Assembly: GCF_947623445.1 (NCBI RefSeq)
Contig: NC_135244.1
Location: 17,112,860 to 17,176,859, forward strand
Direction: 5' to 3'
DNA: 64,000 bases
From: Clavelina lepadiformis
Lineage: Eukaryota > Chordata > Ascidiacea > Aplousobranchia > Clavelinidae
The notes below the pieces were generated by a model that ran no database searches, was not told the DNA's origin, and saw only the letters and a program-made list of their open reading frames with translations. Of this stretch, positions 27,404 through 38,602 are shown in pieces (position 1 is the stretch's first letter; every line of letters starts with the position of its first letter). The translations under genes were made by a program, and so were the position numbers.

Positions 27404-28181
27404 TACCGTATTTTCTTGAATAGAAACCGCCCTTGAATAGAAGCCGCCCTCGAATAGAAACCGCACGATTTGATTAAAAATAAACAATTGAAGCCACCCT
27501 CAAAACAGGGGTTCTTAACCTGTGGGTAATTACCCACTAGTGGGGAATTTGAGGATTTCAAGTGGGTAACGAAACACAATGTTAAATCTGGAATCAGATT
27601 TGCGTTGTGCAATCTCAAAAATAGAGCCTGACATTGACTCGATCGTCGCTGAAAAGCAAGAACAAAAATCGCATTGACGTTGTTTGAAACTACGTAAATG
27701 TTCTTTAATGTTATTCTTCTCATTGAAATTGTTCTTTTTGTTAAATACCATTGTGCTTTGGGATATGTCACACAGGTCACTAGGATTCATTTTGATTTTT
27801 CAGTCAGTTTTAAAAGTATGTGGGGAATATAGGTTTATTAAGTAGCGGAAGTGGATAATGAAAAGAAAAAGGTTAAGAACCCCTGCTCTAATAGAAGCCG
27901 CCCTGGCATAGAAGCAGCAGAAGACAATGCTGAAATCGCTCCGGTGTAATAGGCCTATAAAGGCTGTCATTGAGAGCTTGCACATGCGAAAAACAGCAGT
28001 TGTCACATTACAGTAGTGATCGGATAGTAATAGAATAAAACCTTTTTGTCGAAAGAGAGCGCAGAATTTTATTGTCACCTAATCAACACTACCGGTCCTT
28101 CATGTAATAAAAATAGAAGCCGCACAAAACGTTCAAAAACAAAAAATAGTAGCCGCGGTTTCTATTCAAGAAAATATGGTA
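27404..28181. mobile_element. TA-flanked inverted-repeat element with internal subrepeats
   Basis: The terminal inverted repeats begin CCGTATTTTCTTGAATAG (27406-27430) and are matched in reverse complement at 28155-28179 with one difference in 25 bp. TA sits directly outside each end (27404-27405, 28180-28181), consistent with a TA target duplication. The interior carries degenerate repeats of a unit about 16-17 bp long, (G)AATAGAAGCCGCCCT, at about 27417, 27434, 27449, 27886, 27903 and 28109. No transposase is seen. The superfamily is not certain: the TA duplication suits Tc1/mariner-like and some other DNA transposons. It is interrupted by the hAT MITE at 27506-27885. Confidence 0.75.
27506..27885. 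mobile_element. hAT-like MITE nested in the TA-flanked element, 380 bp
   Basis: The perfect 16-bp ends CAGGGGTTCTTAACCT run inward from both sides. Flanking 8-mers cctcaaaa and ctctaata are only loosely alike, so the target duplication is eroded. A 16-bp palindrome GTGGGTAATTACCCAC lies at 27522-27537, just inside the left end. The outer element's subrepeats resume immediately after the right end, showing that this copy inserted later. A minus-strand open frame of 86 codons inside shows no recognisable domain. Confidence 0.75.
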
Positions 28182-29105
28182 TGCACTTTAGGTGTGCACT
28201 CACAGGCTTTCAAGTGCTGTTTTTTTTGCTTTAGCAATCCTTTATCAGCTTGCTATGAACCATGCATAAAAAGTGTATACACAATTGCATAAATGCGTAC
28301 AAAATTCAACTAATGGGTATGGTACATAGGACGCCTAATTGTGAGCCCAGCATTATAGCCTCCTCGCCACTGAGGAAACAGACACTGATTGTCTGCGACC
28401 CTTAAGCATTCTCCTTGGGGCACTTGAGTGACACTCGAAAGGATAAACAAATCAGTTTCTAAGCCAAATTGCAAATTGCCATGTTGACCACACATCATTA
28501 ATTGCTCTGTAACAAATGCATGATCAAAACAACTAAGGGAAGCTTTCTTGAAAATTTTTGTTTCCGATGTTTGATAACTACCTTTACCAAATTAAGAGAA
28601 ATTGGCAATACAAATTACAGCTAGACTTTGTAAATCAAAAGGGACAGTACTTTCAAGGTTAAGAAAGTTAAGCGATCAAAAACCAGCACATATCATACCA
28701 GGGTAGATTTCATGCAATGCGTACCTCAAAGATAAACACTAAAGACCTGTTATGCCAACTGCAATCTCTAAAAAAGTGACATTGTGAATTAGTTTCTTTT
28801 TAATTAATTAAACAGTGCTTGTAGTTGCCTTGATTTTAATATGGTTGCACCAAGCTGTCTATTTGTTCTATGCCACGCCAATGTCAAGCTAAATTTATGC
28901 TGCTTTACTGTAGGTCATATCTTTGGCGTAATTCATGAGAAATGCGCTCTAACACGTAATGAAACGTCGTAAATGTATACATGTTAAATTTGAGCGTTTG
29001 CTTATGCACTTGCACACTGGCTTAAAATCTCATACATTAGATCCAAGAGTAGTCTCATTTAAACACATCTATTTGCAAAGTTTTTAGAATATTTAAAAAA
29101 ATGTT
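28182..29105. other. Spacer between two MITE clusters
   Basis: No gene or further inverted-repeat element was recognised. Confidence 0.4.
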
Positions 29106-29113
29106 GGTTTATT

Positions 29114-29623
29114 CAGGGGTGGCCAAACTGCGACTCTCGAGCCGCATGCGGCTCTTTGAGCCTTTGATTGCCGCTCTTTAATGAATTAGCATTGTTGAAT
29201 TAGACATGCAATTTTCCCGGTCTAGACGAGTTGTTTGTTGAGATTATGAAACAATGCGTTCTATCACACGTATTAACAGTGGACTCATTGAGCAATAATC
29301 AAATTACACTCCAAAAAGTACATTATTGTACAGAAGTGTGCTAACTTGTACACTGTAGTTAAGTAAACTGTCAGATTGAAGCTGTACGTCAGGGCTGACC
29401 TAGTTTTAAGTCTTGGTTACGGTTATAATAATAATTGCAAAAAGAGTTGGTGAAGCCCAGTTGGAGACTCATAGATTCACCACGCAGCACTAATGTTAAT
29501 CAATAGCTACACTTCTTTGTGAGTGAATAAATTCGTGTTTTTTATTGTGTTTGTGTTGTGGCTCTTTTAAAACTGGAATATGTTATATGCGGCTCGAGCA
29601 TGAAGCAGGTCTGGCCACCCCTG
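29114..29623. mobile_element. Charlie-like hAT MITE, about 510 bp
   Basis: The ends are CAGGGGTGGCCAAACTGCGA at the left and, reversed, CAGGGGTGGCCAGACCTGCT at the right. Next to the left end are short inverted GCCGCATGCGGCTC stretches, as in Charlie-type hAT elements. The flanking bases ggtttatt (left) and ggtttatc (right, overlapping the terminal G) agree at seven of eight positions, consistent with an 8-bp duplication. There is no coding capacity. Confidence 0.8.
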
Positions 29624-29630
29624 GTTTATC

Positions 29631-29963
29631 GTATATACTCGAGTATAGGTCAACCCCTACTTTTTCGCTGAAAATCGGAGATCTTCTTATTCTCTCGTGT
29701 ATAAGTTGACTAGCTCATTCCCCGCACTACCATCCGGTGGTTCGGTAAACATTCAACTGACTGTACCTCAGTAACTTATCGTTGCCCGCTCTTGATCTTC
29801 ATTTCAAACCTGTCTTCATGGTGAAATTTTTAGCCTAGCTTGCCAGTACTTGCGTAGCAATTGCATAACTGTAAACTTCAGCAACAATTGTTTAAGACAA
29901 ACCTACAAAGAGCTCAAAAATCAGTTGCGAAAATCTCGGCCTATACAGTACTCGAGTATATAC
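29631..29963. mobile_element. Short inverted-repeat element with palindromic ends, 333 bp
   Basis: The 15-bp terminal repeat GTATATACTCGAGTA is perfect at 29631-29645 and inverted at 29949-29963. The repeats then continue as ATAGG-C after a 4-bp insertion in the right copy. The ends contain the self-complementary core ACTCGAGT. No target duplication was defined and no open frame of interest is present. It begins within 8 bp of the neighbouring hAT MITE. The superfamily is unknown. Confidence 0.65.
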
Positions 29964-30505
29964 GGTATGGTAGGTAAGTAGCTCTACCAGCAAGTATGTG
30001 TGGTGAAATACAGCGCACATATTGGCTTTAGTGCCAATATTCGAGCACAGAATTGCTGTTTTACTCTATATTCTGTAAAATAGGTATTGCGACAGAGTGG
30101 CATAAATCTTATCATTATATTTATCAGGCGCACTGAAAGTAAACTTTCCAGTATGGCCTTATAGGGAATGAGATTGCACTTTTGGTGTGAATTGGTAAAA
30201 AGTTATCATTAGTACTGTATCTATATACAGCCTGATGGGATTTTTTGCTTTAATTTGTTCTTCTAATTATCACACACAAACACACTGTTAAACGATGAAA
30301 TATAAACTGATAATTTTTTAAGAACAATCCTTTCTTTATGATGATAACTCCATTTGATCATTTAGAAACGTGGAGTGGGATATGTATTAAGATTACATAC
30401 TACTGTAACTACAAGATCTGTGATCTGAAACAGTTGGACAAGTCCTGGAATTCGCGTTTGCTGTAGGCTGTATGTCTGCATGTGTTAGAGAAATCTTGTG
30501 TGAAG
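29964..30505 (+). other. ARP1 upstream region
   Basis: Presumed to hold the ARP1 promoter and 5'UTR. No TATA box was identified. A ttgctgtag acceptor-like site ends near 30463, shortly before the ATG. Confidence 0.35.
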
Positions 30506-33500
30506 ATGAATTCTTATGATATTATCACCAACCAGCCTGTCGTTATAGACAATGTAAGTGGTGTGTCAACTTATAAAGCTTAACCGATATCACATTAAGC
30601 TCAAAGTGACATATGGTAAATTGGGGACAAAAAGTTCTATTTTATGTAGGTATTTCACTATATTATCTGCAATAGAATCTCAGAAAGTCTACTATCCAGA
30701 GGACATTGTTAAATGGTCATGTTAGCGACGTTGTCGCATTTGTGAGTTTCACACCAGACCCAGAGACACCGGTCTAGTAAAAAAGCCTCACTTGTGCTTA
30801 CGTTGTTCTATAAAGAAAAGAGCGCGCTTGTTTTTTCACTCATGCTCCTGCTCTTTTTGGCGATTAATAATCAGCACATTTTCGGACACCAATTGCGTTC
30901 GTATGTTGCAAACATCAAATTTACATTGTAAAATGTGTGTCTAACTGCAACTGTAATTGCTTGTCATTATTTGTTGTAAATATTATAGGAAATTTGATGG
31001 AGTCCCAATAGTTTTGTTTTGGTCATACTTGCCACAAATAATTAATAAACGAGTTGAATATTAAGAACCTTTTAGAATTGTAAATGTCGATGTTCAACAA
31101 TGTAATGTTGTTCACTTTCAAACAGTGTTGCACGTAATTGATAATAATTAAGAAACTTGCGTAATTACGTAACGGAGCTGCTGTTACCAACGTTTAGCTT
31201 ATTACTTTATTTTTATTACGCAACCCACTTTTTGGTATATTTTATGCACACTTAACATCGATAATTATCTTTTTATCTGTATACATTCACTTATTTCACT
31301 GTGTAAATGCAATTGACATGTGTGCGATATCCACACTCGGCTCCTGGTCGGATATCTGTCTCGGCTCCCCCTGACGTAATAACCGTCCTTTGATAACTAT
31401 TGCTACGACCGTAAAACGAGTATGGAAAGTATGGCAGTGACACTGCTAAACTGTAAAAGTGATATCACACTGCGCGAGGCCTACGACAAATATCGCTTTC
31501 GCATTTTGTGCAAAAGTAGATCAAACACTTCGTCGATAAAGTATGATAACAAATTAAGTTTGGGAAAATGTTTGTCAGAAAATAAGTCCGATTAATAATG
31601 GCTACAATAAATAAATTTTATTTACATTTCAACTTCCTTTAACATAGAACAAGACAAAAAAATGATTGTTTTCTGTTCACCGTCATCGAAAAGAAGCGGA
31701 ATTTTTGTAAAATTACAACTCAGTGTTAAGCAATCAGTTAGACCTCATTTATCGGGACCACTTTGTTTTGTTACAAAGTGTCGGTTTAGCGAGGTATCCA
31801 GATAATCGAAATCAAAACAGTAATGGGGCGAAATATTGTTGTGTGGGAACACGTCACAATGGTCATGGTCAGAATTTTTTATGAGATAAGCTTGGTACAC
31901 AAAAGCATGCATTTTAAGTGGGAAAAGTTAGTCAGTGTCGCAAAACTCATTTGCAAAAAATAAAAACAAATTTTAATGATCATCTAGGAACGAAATTATA
32001 TTTTACTTACGTGCTGTTAGTAAACTAGCTTGTCAGCGCTGACTCAGCGTTTTGTATAGTGACCTCATCTTACTATATCACTGTTGCTTTCATTGTACAT
32101 AGGTAATTGGCTATTGCTTTCGTCATCTACGACAAACGCACAAAAGCTACTTGGTATAGCACCATGAAGTAGGTGCCTGAGTTCAATCACTTCATGTGTT
32201 AACCAGTTCTTGACAGAATTGTTTTAACACTTGCCTGCCCCTACAACTGGTTTATTTTGCATAAAGCTTGAAAAGTTAACTGTTAACCATACCTTATATG
32301 CATAATTTTTATCATTTTGCTTGCCAGCCTAATGTGTGTTGTAACTTGTCAGTAAATAATTGTGTTGGCAGCAGCCCAACAAACCTTTTGCAACCGTTAC
32401 AGCATTCGGAAGCAATGTTTTATAAATCAAGAGTATACAAAAGCTGTTGTATATCAATATGTCTAGCTACTTATGTTTTTTAAATATTTTGTTTTTTGTA
32501 GGGTTCAGGAATGGTAAAAGCCGGTTTTGCTGGTGACCAAGTTCCAAAGAGTTATTTCCCCAACTTGTAAGTTAATTGTATGCTGTGCAGTGTTTGTGGA
32601 TATATTTAGCATACAGTAAGAGTTTAGTAACTAGCCTGTGCTTAATTTTAAATTTTAGAAAACTCGAAACAACTTCATTAGTTTCCACTCGAAGCAAATT
32701 ACTTATTAAAATGCATGTAGACAGCTAATTACAAGATTTTGACTTACAAATTTTGTTAACTCAATGTGTTTCTGTGGTACATAGGACATGATTAGTTCAG
32801 ACTGTTATCGCAAAATTATCACTTTATCACACTGAATTAATATATAGCACTTATCACTTTTAGGGCAAACAATTTTTTATTGTGAAAAAAGTTGTACAGG
32901 AAAAATGCGTAAAATCAATTGATTGTTCAAAATGCAAATATTAGCCTATTTTCCTCAATCACATTTTTATGTTATTTGTCACCAATTTTTTCAACTTTAT
33001 TTTCTGTATTTACTTTGCAGTATTGGCCGTCCTAAGCATGTTAGAGTTATGGCCGGCGCACTTGAAGGTGACATGTTTATTGGCCCGAAAGCGCAAGAAC
33101 ATAGAGGCTTACTTAGCATAAAATACCCAATGGAAGTAAGTATGGTCTTGTTGTTGTACTTTTGGATAGCACAGATCATGGTATTGTAGGTATCTGGTAT
33201 GAAAATGCTGAGAAACATAACGCGGAAATTTACACAACATCTTTATTCGTAAATTTACTCTCTTGGCGTGAAATCCTTATAAATAGATCTATAAATGCAA
33301 TGAAATAAGGTTTGTAAATTAATTTTTCTGATTTTGTTTTTTCTTAGCATGGAATAGTGACTGATTGGAACGATATGGAAAGAATATGGCAGTATGTTTA
33401 TTCCAAAAGTGAGCTGCAGACTTTTCCTGAGGAACATCCTGTTTTACTAACTGAGGCTCCTTTAAATCCAAGACAAAACAGAGAAAAGGCAGCAGAAATA

Positions 33501-35845
33501 TTTTTTGAAACGTTCAATGTTCCTGCATTTTTTGTCTCAATACAAGCTATTTTATCTTTGTAAGATTTTTATGTGATATTTATATGTGAATTTTGGCTAT
33601 TATGACACTAGATATTATTTTTTATTATTATTGTGATAATATGTATTTAATACCGTATCGTATTGTGTGTCAAACATAATAGCATGTTTGTGATTTATTT
33701 TATGTTTGTCTTTAGTCATTTTCAAGATTTTTTTTTTGATTGTTTGCATAAAAATTGACTGCACCACTTTTTAGCAATTATTGTTTCCTACCCAAGGAAA
33801 ACAATATTCTCAGTATCAGTAAACATGTTGTGTTTGTTTCTAGAATAAATCGAGCACCCATTTATGCTTGCTATTAAAATTCAATCTTTCAATTAAAATA
33901 TGTTTATTATGCTTAAAAGATCTTATGTTAAACCTATGTTTTGCATATCAAGGTATGCTGCTGGCAAAACTACTGGAGTTGTTCTTGATGCGGGGGATGG
34001 GGTGACACATGCTGTGCCAATTTATGAAGGATTTTCATTACCTCATTCCATTGTGAGAAATGATGTGGCTGGCAGAGATGTGACCAAGTAACATGTCATA
34101 TATTTTGTGATGATTTTTGTTAGACTTCCTTTGTAGTTTTTACAGAAAGACTGCATCTTTCACAAGGTGTTTAGCGATGAAGCTTAATCAATTCTCTTTA
34201 TTAAAATAAGAGTGCAACGGTGGCACATTATAAGCATGTTAGCGGCACTGTAATTATGGATTTCTAATATTTCAATTTAAAATGGGATGTGAAATTTTTG
34301 TCATGAGTCGAATTAGAAATGCAGTTTTTCCATACTTAAACATGTATCACTTTTTACTCCAAAACTTCCAACAATGACTACCATGTGTTATTGCACAAAA
34401 TGAACTGTAATGACCTGAAATTTCTCAATCACCTTTACTTGTTGCATAGATATCTACAATTACTTTTGAGAAAAGAAGGTTTTAACTTCAAAACCTCAGC
34501 GGAAAAAGAGATTGTGAAAACTATCAAAGAAGTAAGAACGCTTTTTTATTTTATATTAACATAGGCATTTTTAGGATCTCCCCGTAGTAAAGGTGGGTTC
34601 AGATGATGATCCATATACAGCTATTTTTGAAAGAAATTCTACTGTGTTCTGGAATCTATCAGAAATAATTCTGTTTTCAAGAAATATCTACTTCGTCCTA
34701 AAACGTCATCTTCAGCTTCTTCTGAAAATAGAATGAGAAACTGAAGATGTGTTCCTTGGGCAAAGACTATACTTCTCTAATGGATTCGAGAACTTATTTA
34801 AACTTTGTTCAATTTTCCTTTGACATTATTTTTACCTTATTTATTTTTATCATAAATGTTAAAGTAGGTTTATGCTCGACTAATTAAGGTACCAACTACA
34901 TCCTAACAACCATTTACTACTAATCTCTAGAAAGCATGTTATGTTGCACAAAACGCATCAAAAGAAGAAGGTGTTGAGAATGAAAAGAAGTTATACCCAC
35001 TACCTGATGGAAGTTCCATTGAGGTAAGCAATGCTTGTCCAATTTTTCCTTTCCAAACAATTCTACCTTTTCCTTTATTTGTTTTACTCTGTATAGATCG
35101 GTCCAGCTAAATTTCGTGCACCAGAGGTCTTGTTTCAACCGGATTTGATCGGCGAAGAGTGTCAGGGTATTCACGAAGTTCTCTCTGATAGTATACAAAA
35201 GTGCGATATGGACCTGAGAAGAACTCTCTATCAAAATATTGTCCTTGCCGGTGGCACAACGTTGCTGAAAGGTTTTAAAGCTACTGCAATTAGTTTTGAT
35301 ATTGTCACTCTCAGTAGTACTGTGAGTTGCACAAAATTATTTTAGATCACTTTCGTCTGGGTTTTTTCTTGTAATATTTGGTTGGCAATGTTTTACCTGG
35401 CCTCAATCTCAGTATTCTTTGTTTTTTATGTAGTAACTGGTTTAGCTCCAAATAAATGTTCGTGAAGTCATTTACATTGTACTTTACATTTTTCAGGGTT
35501 CGGAGATAGAATTCTAACAGAAGTTAAGCGACTTGCACCAAAAGATGTAAAAATTAGGATATTGGCTACGCAGGAGCGGTTATATTCAACATGGATTGGG
35601 TATGCTTTTTAAAATTCTACATGTAACAGTATATTATTATTTATGCTTCATTCTTTCGTTTCGGATTTTGTTTGACTGTTTTTTGTTCGATGCTATAGTC
35701 AGTGAACATAACACAGTATGCACTTTATTCCCCCATTTTTAGTGGGTCCATTCTGGCGTCGTTGGACACTTTTAAGAAAATCTGGGTGACTAAAAGAGAA
35801 TACGAAGAGGAGAGGCACAAAGCGATACATCGAAAAATGTTTTAA
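30506..35845 (+). CDS. ACTR1: Actin-related protein 1 (centractin), dynactin subunit
   Basis: Forms the short actin-like filament of dynactin, the dynein adaptor complex. Exons: 30506-30553, 32502-32566, 33021-33135, 33348-33559, 33953-34087, 34450-34531, 34931-35023, 35097-35271, 35497-35599, 35743-35845. They total 1,131 nt, giving 376 residues, the exact length of vertebrate ACTR1A. Diagnostic ARP1 blocks are [38 protein letters not shown]-type [76 protein letters not shown] and a C-terminal HRKMF. The start is the first ATG in the short first exon and matches the family N-terminus. Intron 1 is 1.95 kb; the others are under 460 nt. The donor of exon 8 is a weak GTTTTA, but the joined phase and the KGFGDR sequence support it. 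A likely ATTAAA poly(A) signal is at 36110-36115. Confidence 0.96.
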
Positions 35846-38569
35846 TTGGCGTTAAGATATTAGTGCCACCAACAGAGTGTGTAAGCTGCCCTATAGCATT
35901 CACAGGGTAGAAAGTAGAATGATGTAATAGCTGCTACGAACACTGTTGCATCTTAGTTTACTGTTATGTGCCGACAGTCATGCAATTTTCACATAATATG
36001 TTTGTAATGTTTTTTGTCGACTAATGTTTTGTTGGTCTTGGCAGTTGATACTGCGTGACAGTGGAATTGAGAGAAAATGGACTATCCAATTTTCACTTGG
36101 CTAATGAGAATTAAATATATTTATTCATTATATTGTTTTTGCATTTTGAATAAGTTGGTGGACATATTATTGTTTCAGTTTGTGAACACTGAACAATGGG
36201 TTTAAATACAAATTGCACATACACTTTTAAACTTTATAAACTTTAAGCAAGGCACGCAGAACTAGTCATTTAAAACATTTATACCCAACATTTTGTTAAC
36301 TCTTTTACCTTGAGTGCATAACACATCATTCTAAACATGGTGCATAGGAAGACATAGGCTGCATTAAAGAAAACTTATGTTGGCGTTTCTTCTTTTTTTT
36401 AAATGTTGGAATATAAAATTTGCAGTTTGTGCATTGACAAATTATTAGGCTGCTATTGTTGTCCTTGTTAATGCATGTGTGGTGTTTCTATGAATTATAT
36501 TTAAACTGTATTCAACTAAATAATTTTTTTTTCACATACCAACACTATTGAATGGTACCGGTATTTCAAAAGCTTATTTTGGAAATTTCATAAATTGCAA
36601 TATTTTTTGATTTATGCAATTTTTGGTGTAACTTCACTGCATTGGTCATTTTTTCAGACATCTATCATGAAAAGCTTTTAAATTGATTAGGATGAAAAAC
36701 TAACATCAAGTCTTATTAAGAACTGTGTTGGTATCGTTTTGTTAATTATGTGAAAACATGCACTAGATTTTTCACACATGGCATTTACCAACGTTCCATT
36801 TTGTATTGCCCTAACTCAGTGTTTTGGATAACTCAACTTCTGAAGCGAGTAAGTGTTTTTCAAGGTTTGGTTGGATCATGCCTGATCAGCCAATTATTTG
36901 TGGCACAACTTTCTCCTGTTGCATTTGATTTGAAAGACAACACTGGATCAGAATTTCTTTACTTTATAAAGTTCGTCTTTGTTGAACATGCATGACTAGT
37001 GAGTAATTCTAAAAATGTTTGTCTTGGTGTCTTGTATGTCGATGCCATTAAAATCAATGTTTTGTAACAACATATCTGGCTGTTTCTCCTTCAAAATGAT
37101 GGGATATTTTGTTGGTTTGTGATTTAAACAAAACAAATGTTGTTCTGGTAACGAGCGAATCAAGACAGGCCATTACCAAGTAATACTAGCTTTTAGCCAT
37201 GACTTGTATTCCTTTCAAAACTGATTCTGCCAGACCACTTCGAATGGTGTGGCATTTATTATCTGTGTCACATGTTTGTACAGATGTTGGGAATTATTTA
37301 AAAGTTTGCTTCAGCAGATACAGCTGGGCTGATCTGTAATGTGGTCACATTTTACTTACCTAGGACTACATTCTTTCTTCTATCTAGCGCTGTCTCAATT
37401 TTTTGAAGTGCTTCGAAGGTTTGCCATGTAACTGACAAGTTAGTAAACTTAAATTCCTTCTGACTTGTTTTAGTTTATGCCAAATCAAGCATTGATTTAA
37501 TATAAGGTTTATTAAATAATTTATAGATTTAAGGCAGCTGTGTTTCCTAAGAGACGTTTTTTGTCAGCTGATGACATAAAAACACCCATCTTAATAAAGT
37601 GTGCATGTAGCTATTTGAAGTTGATGAAATGCCACACTTGACTATTGACTGCCTTTGATTCTTTCTTACAGTTTATGTATATTAACTAATAGAATTAAGT
37701 TAATGATGCCGTCAGATTATTGAGTGGAGGGGAAATTAATAGTCGGTGGACATTAAACTGTGATTTGTAATTAAATAATTATCAATTTGATTTAAAGAAA
37801 CAAAAGGTTATGTCTTAAACAATTTAATTCAGAATAATTTAAGCTGCAGATTAGGCCACTCAATCATTGTACTTTGCAGGATTAGGGAGGCATTGGTACA
37901 TTATTAAATCCTTTTATTGATCATGCATTGCATGTTTGTTTGGCACACCAGTGCATACCTCACACCCAGTCCATAGTTCAAGTGTTTTACTGATATAATC
38001 AGAAGCAGCTGGCAAAGAAGTTTATAATCTTACTGAACTAAATCAATAATTTATGTCCTCTCAACCAGGTGCATTAAGAGAGTGGTTTTCTGTACGCCAC
38101 TGTGCATGAAACAAGTTGTGTCCTCAGAAGTACACTTAAGTGTATGCAGTTTATATATGTTCAATTGAGGTATGTGACCACTTGCAGAGAAAGATAAAAC
38201 AACACTGTACTGTATTGAGAAGTGCTTTGCATCAAAGTTTAATCTATTATTAAAATTGAATACTGAAATAGACCATTCAATTGAACAGCAATAGTTAATC
38301 CATATAGTCCGAAAGTGGAGCAGTTTTACAATGCCACTTATCAACAAACATTGCAACTTCTGTTTTATGCCTAAACACTTCACACTTCAGAATGTTAAGT
38401 ACCACTTAGTGGTTTTTAGTAGATAGAGTCCTTGTTGGAACCTACTCGGTTATTGAGCTAGGCTATGTCCGAGTGATAGAAACGAAGAAAATCTTGGTTC
38501 AACTGATTTTGTTCATGAGTAACCTGCAGTTAGAATTAAGGTTATTGTGATTGTTTCGTACCAATCTAG
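35846..38569. other. Intergenic between ARP1 and dematin/abLIM
   Basis: Contains the ARP1 3'UTR at the left and presumably the dematin/abLIM first exon and promoter at the right. No LIM-domain exon (paired Cys/His knuckles) was seen on the plus strand. Confidence 0.4.
36110..36115 (+). terminator. Candidate poly(A) signal of ARP1
   Basis: ATTAAA, the common variant signal, 265 nt after the ARP1 stop codon. Confidence 0.4.
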
Positions 38570-38602
38570 GCGTTGAAAAAATACACCGTTGTCAATGAAA
38601 GA

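Noticed and set aside
27530..27790. 86-codon minus-strand ORF as a host gene
   Set aside because: It lies wholly within the nested hAT MITE and shows no domain or splice structure.
35846..38602. ARP1 and dematin/abLIM as a tunicate operon
   Set aside because: The gap is about 2.7 kb with a poly(A)-like signal between; known tunicate operons have very short intergenic gaps.
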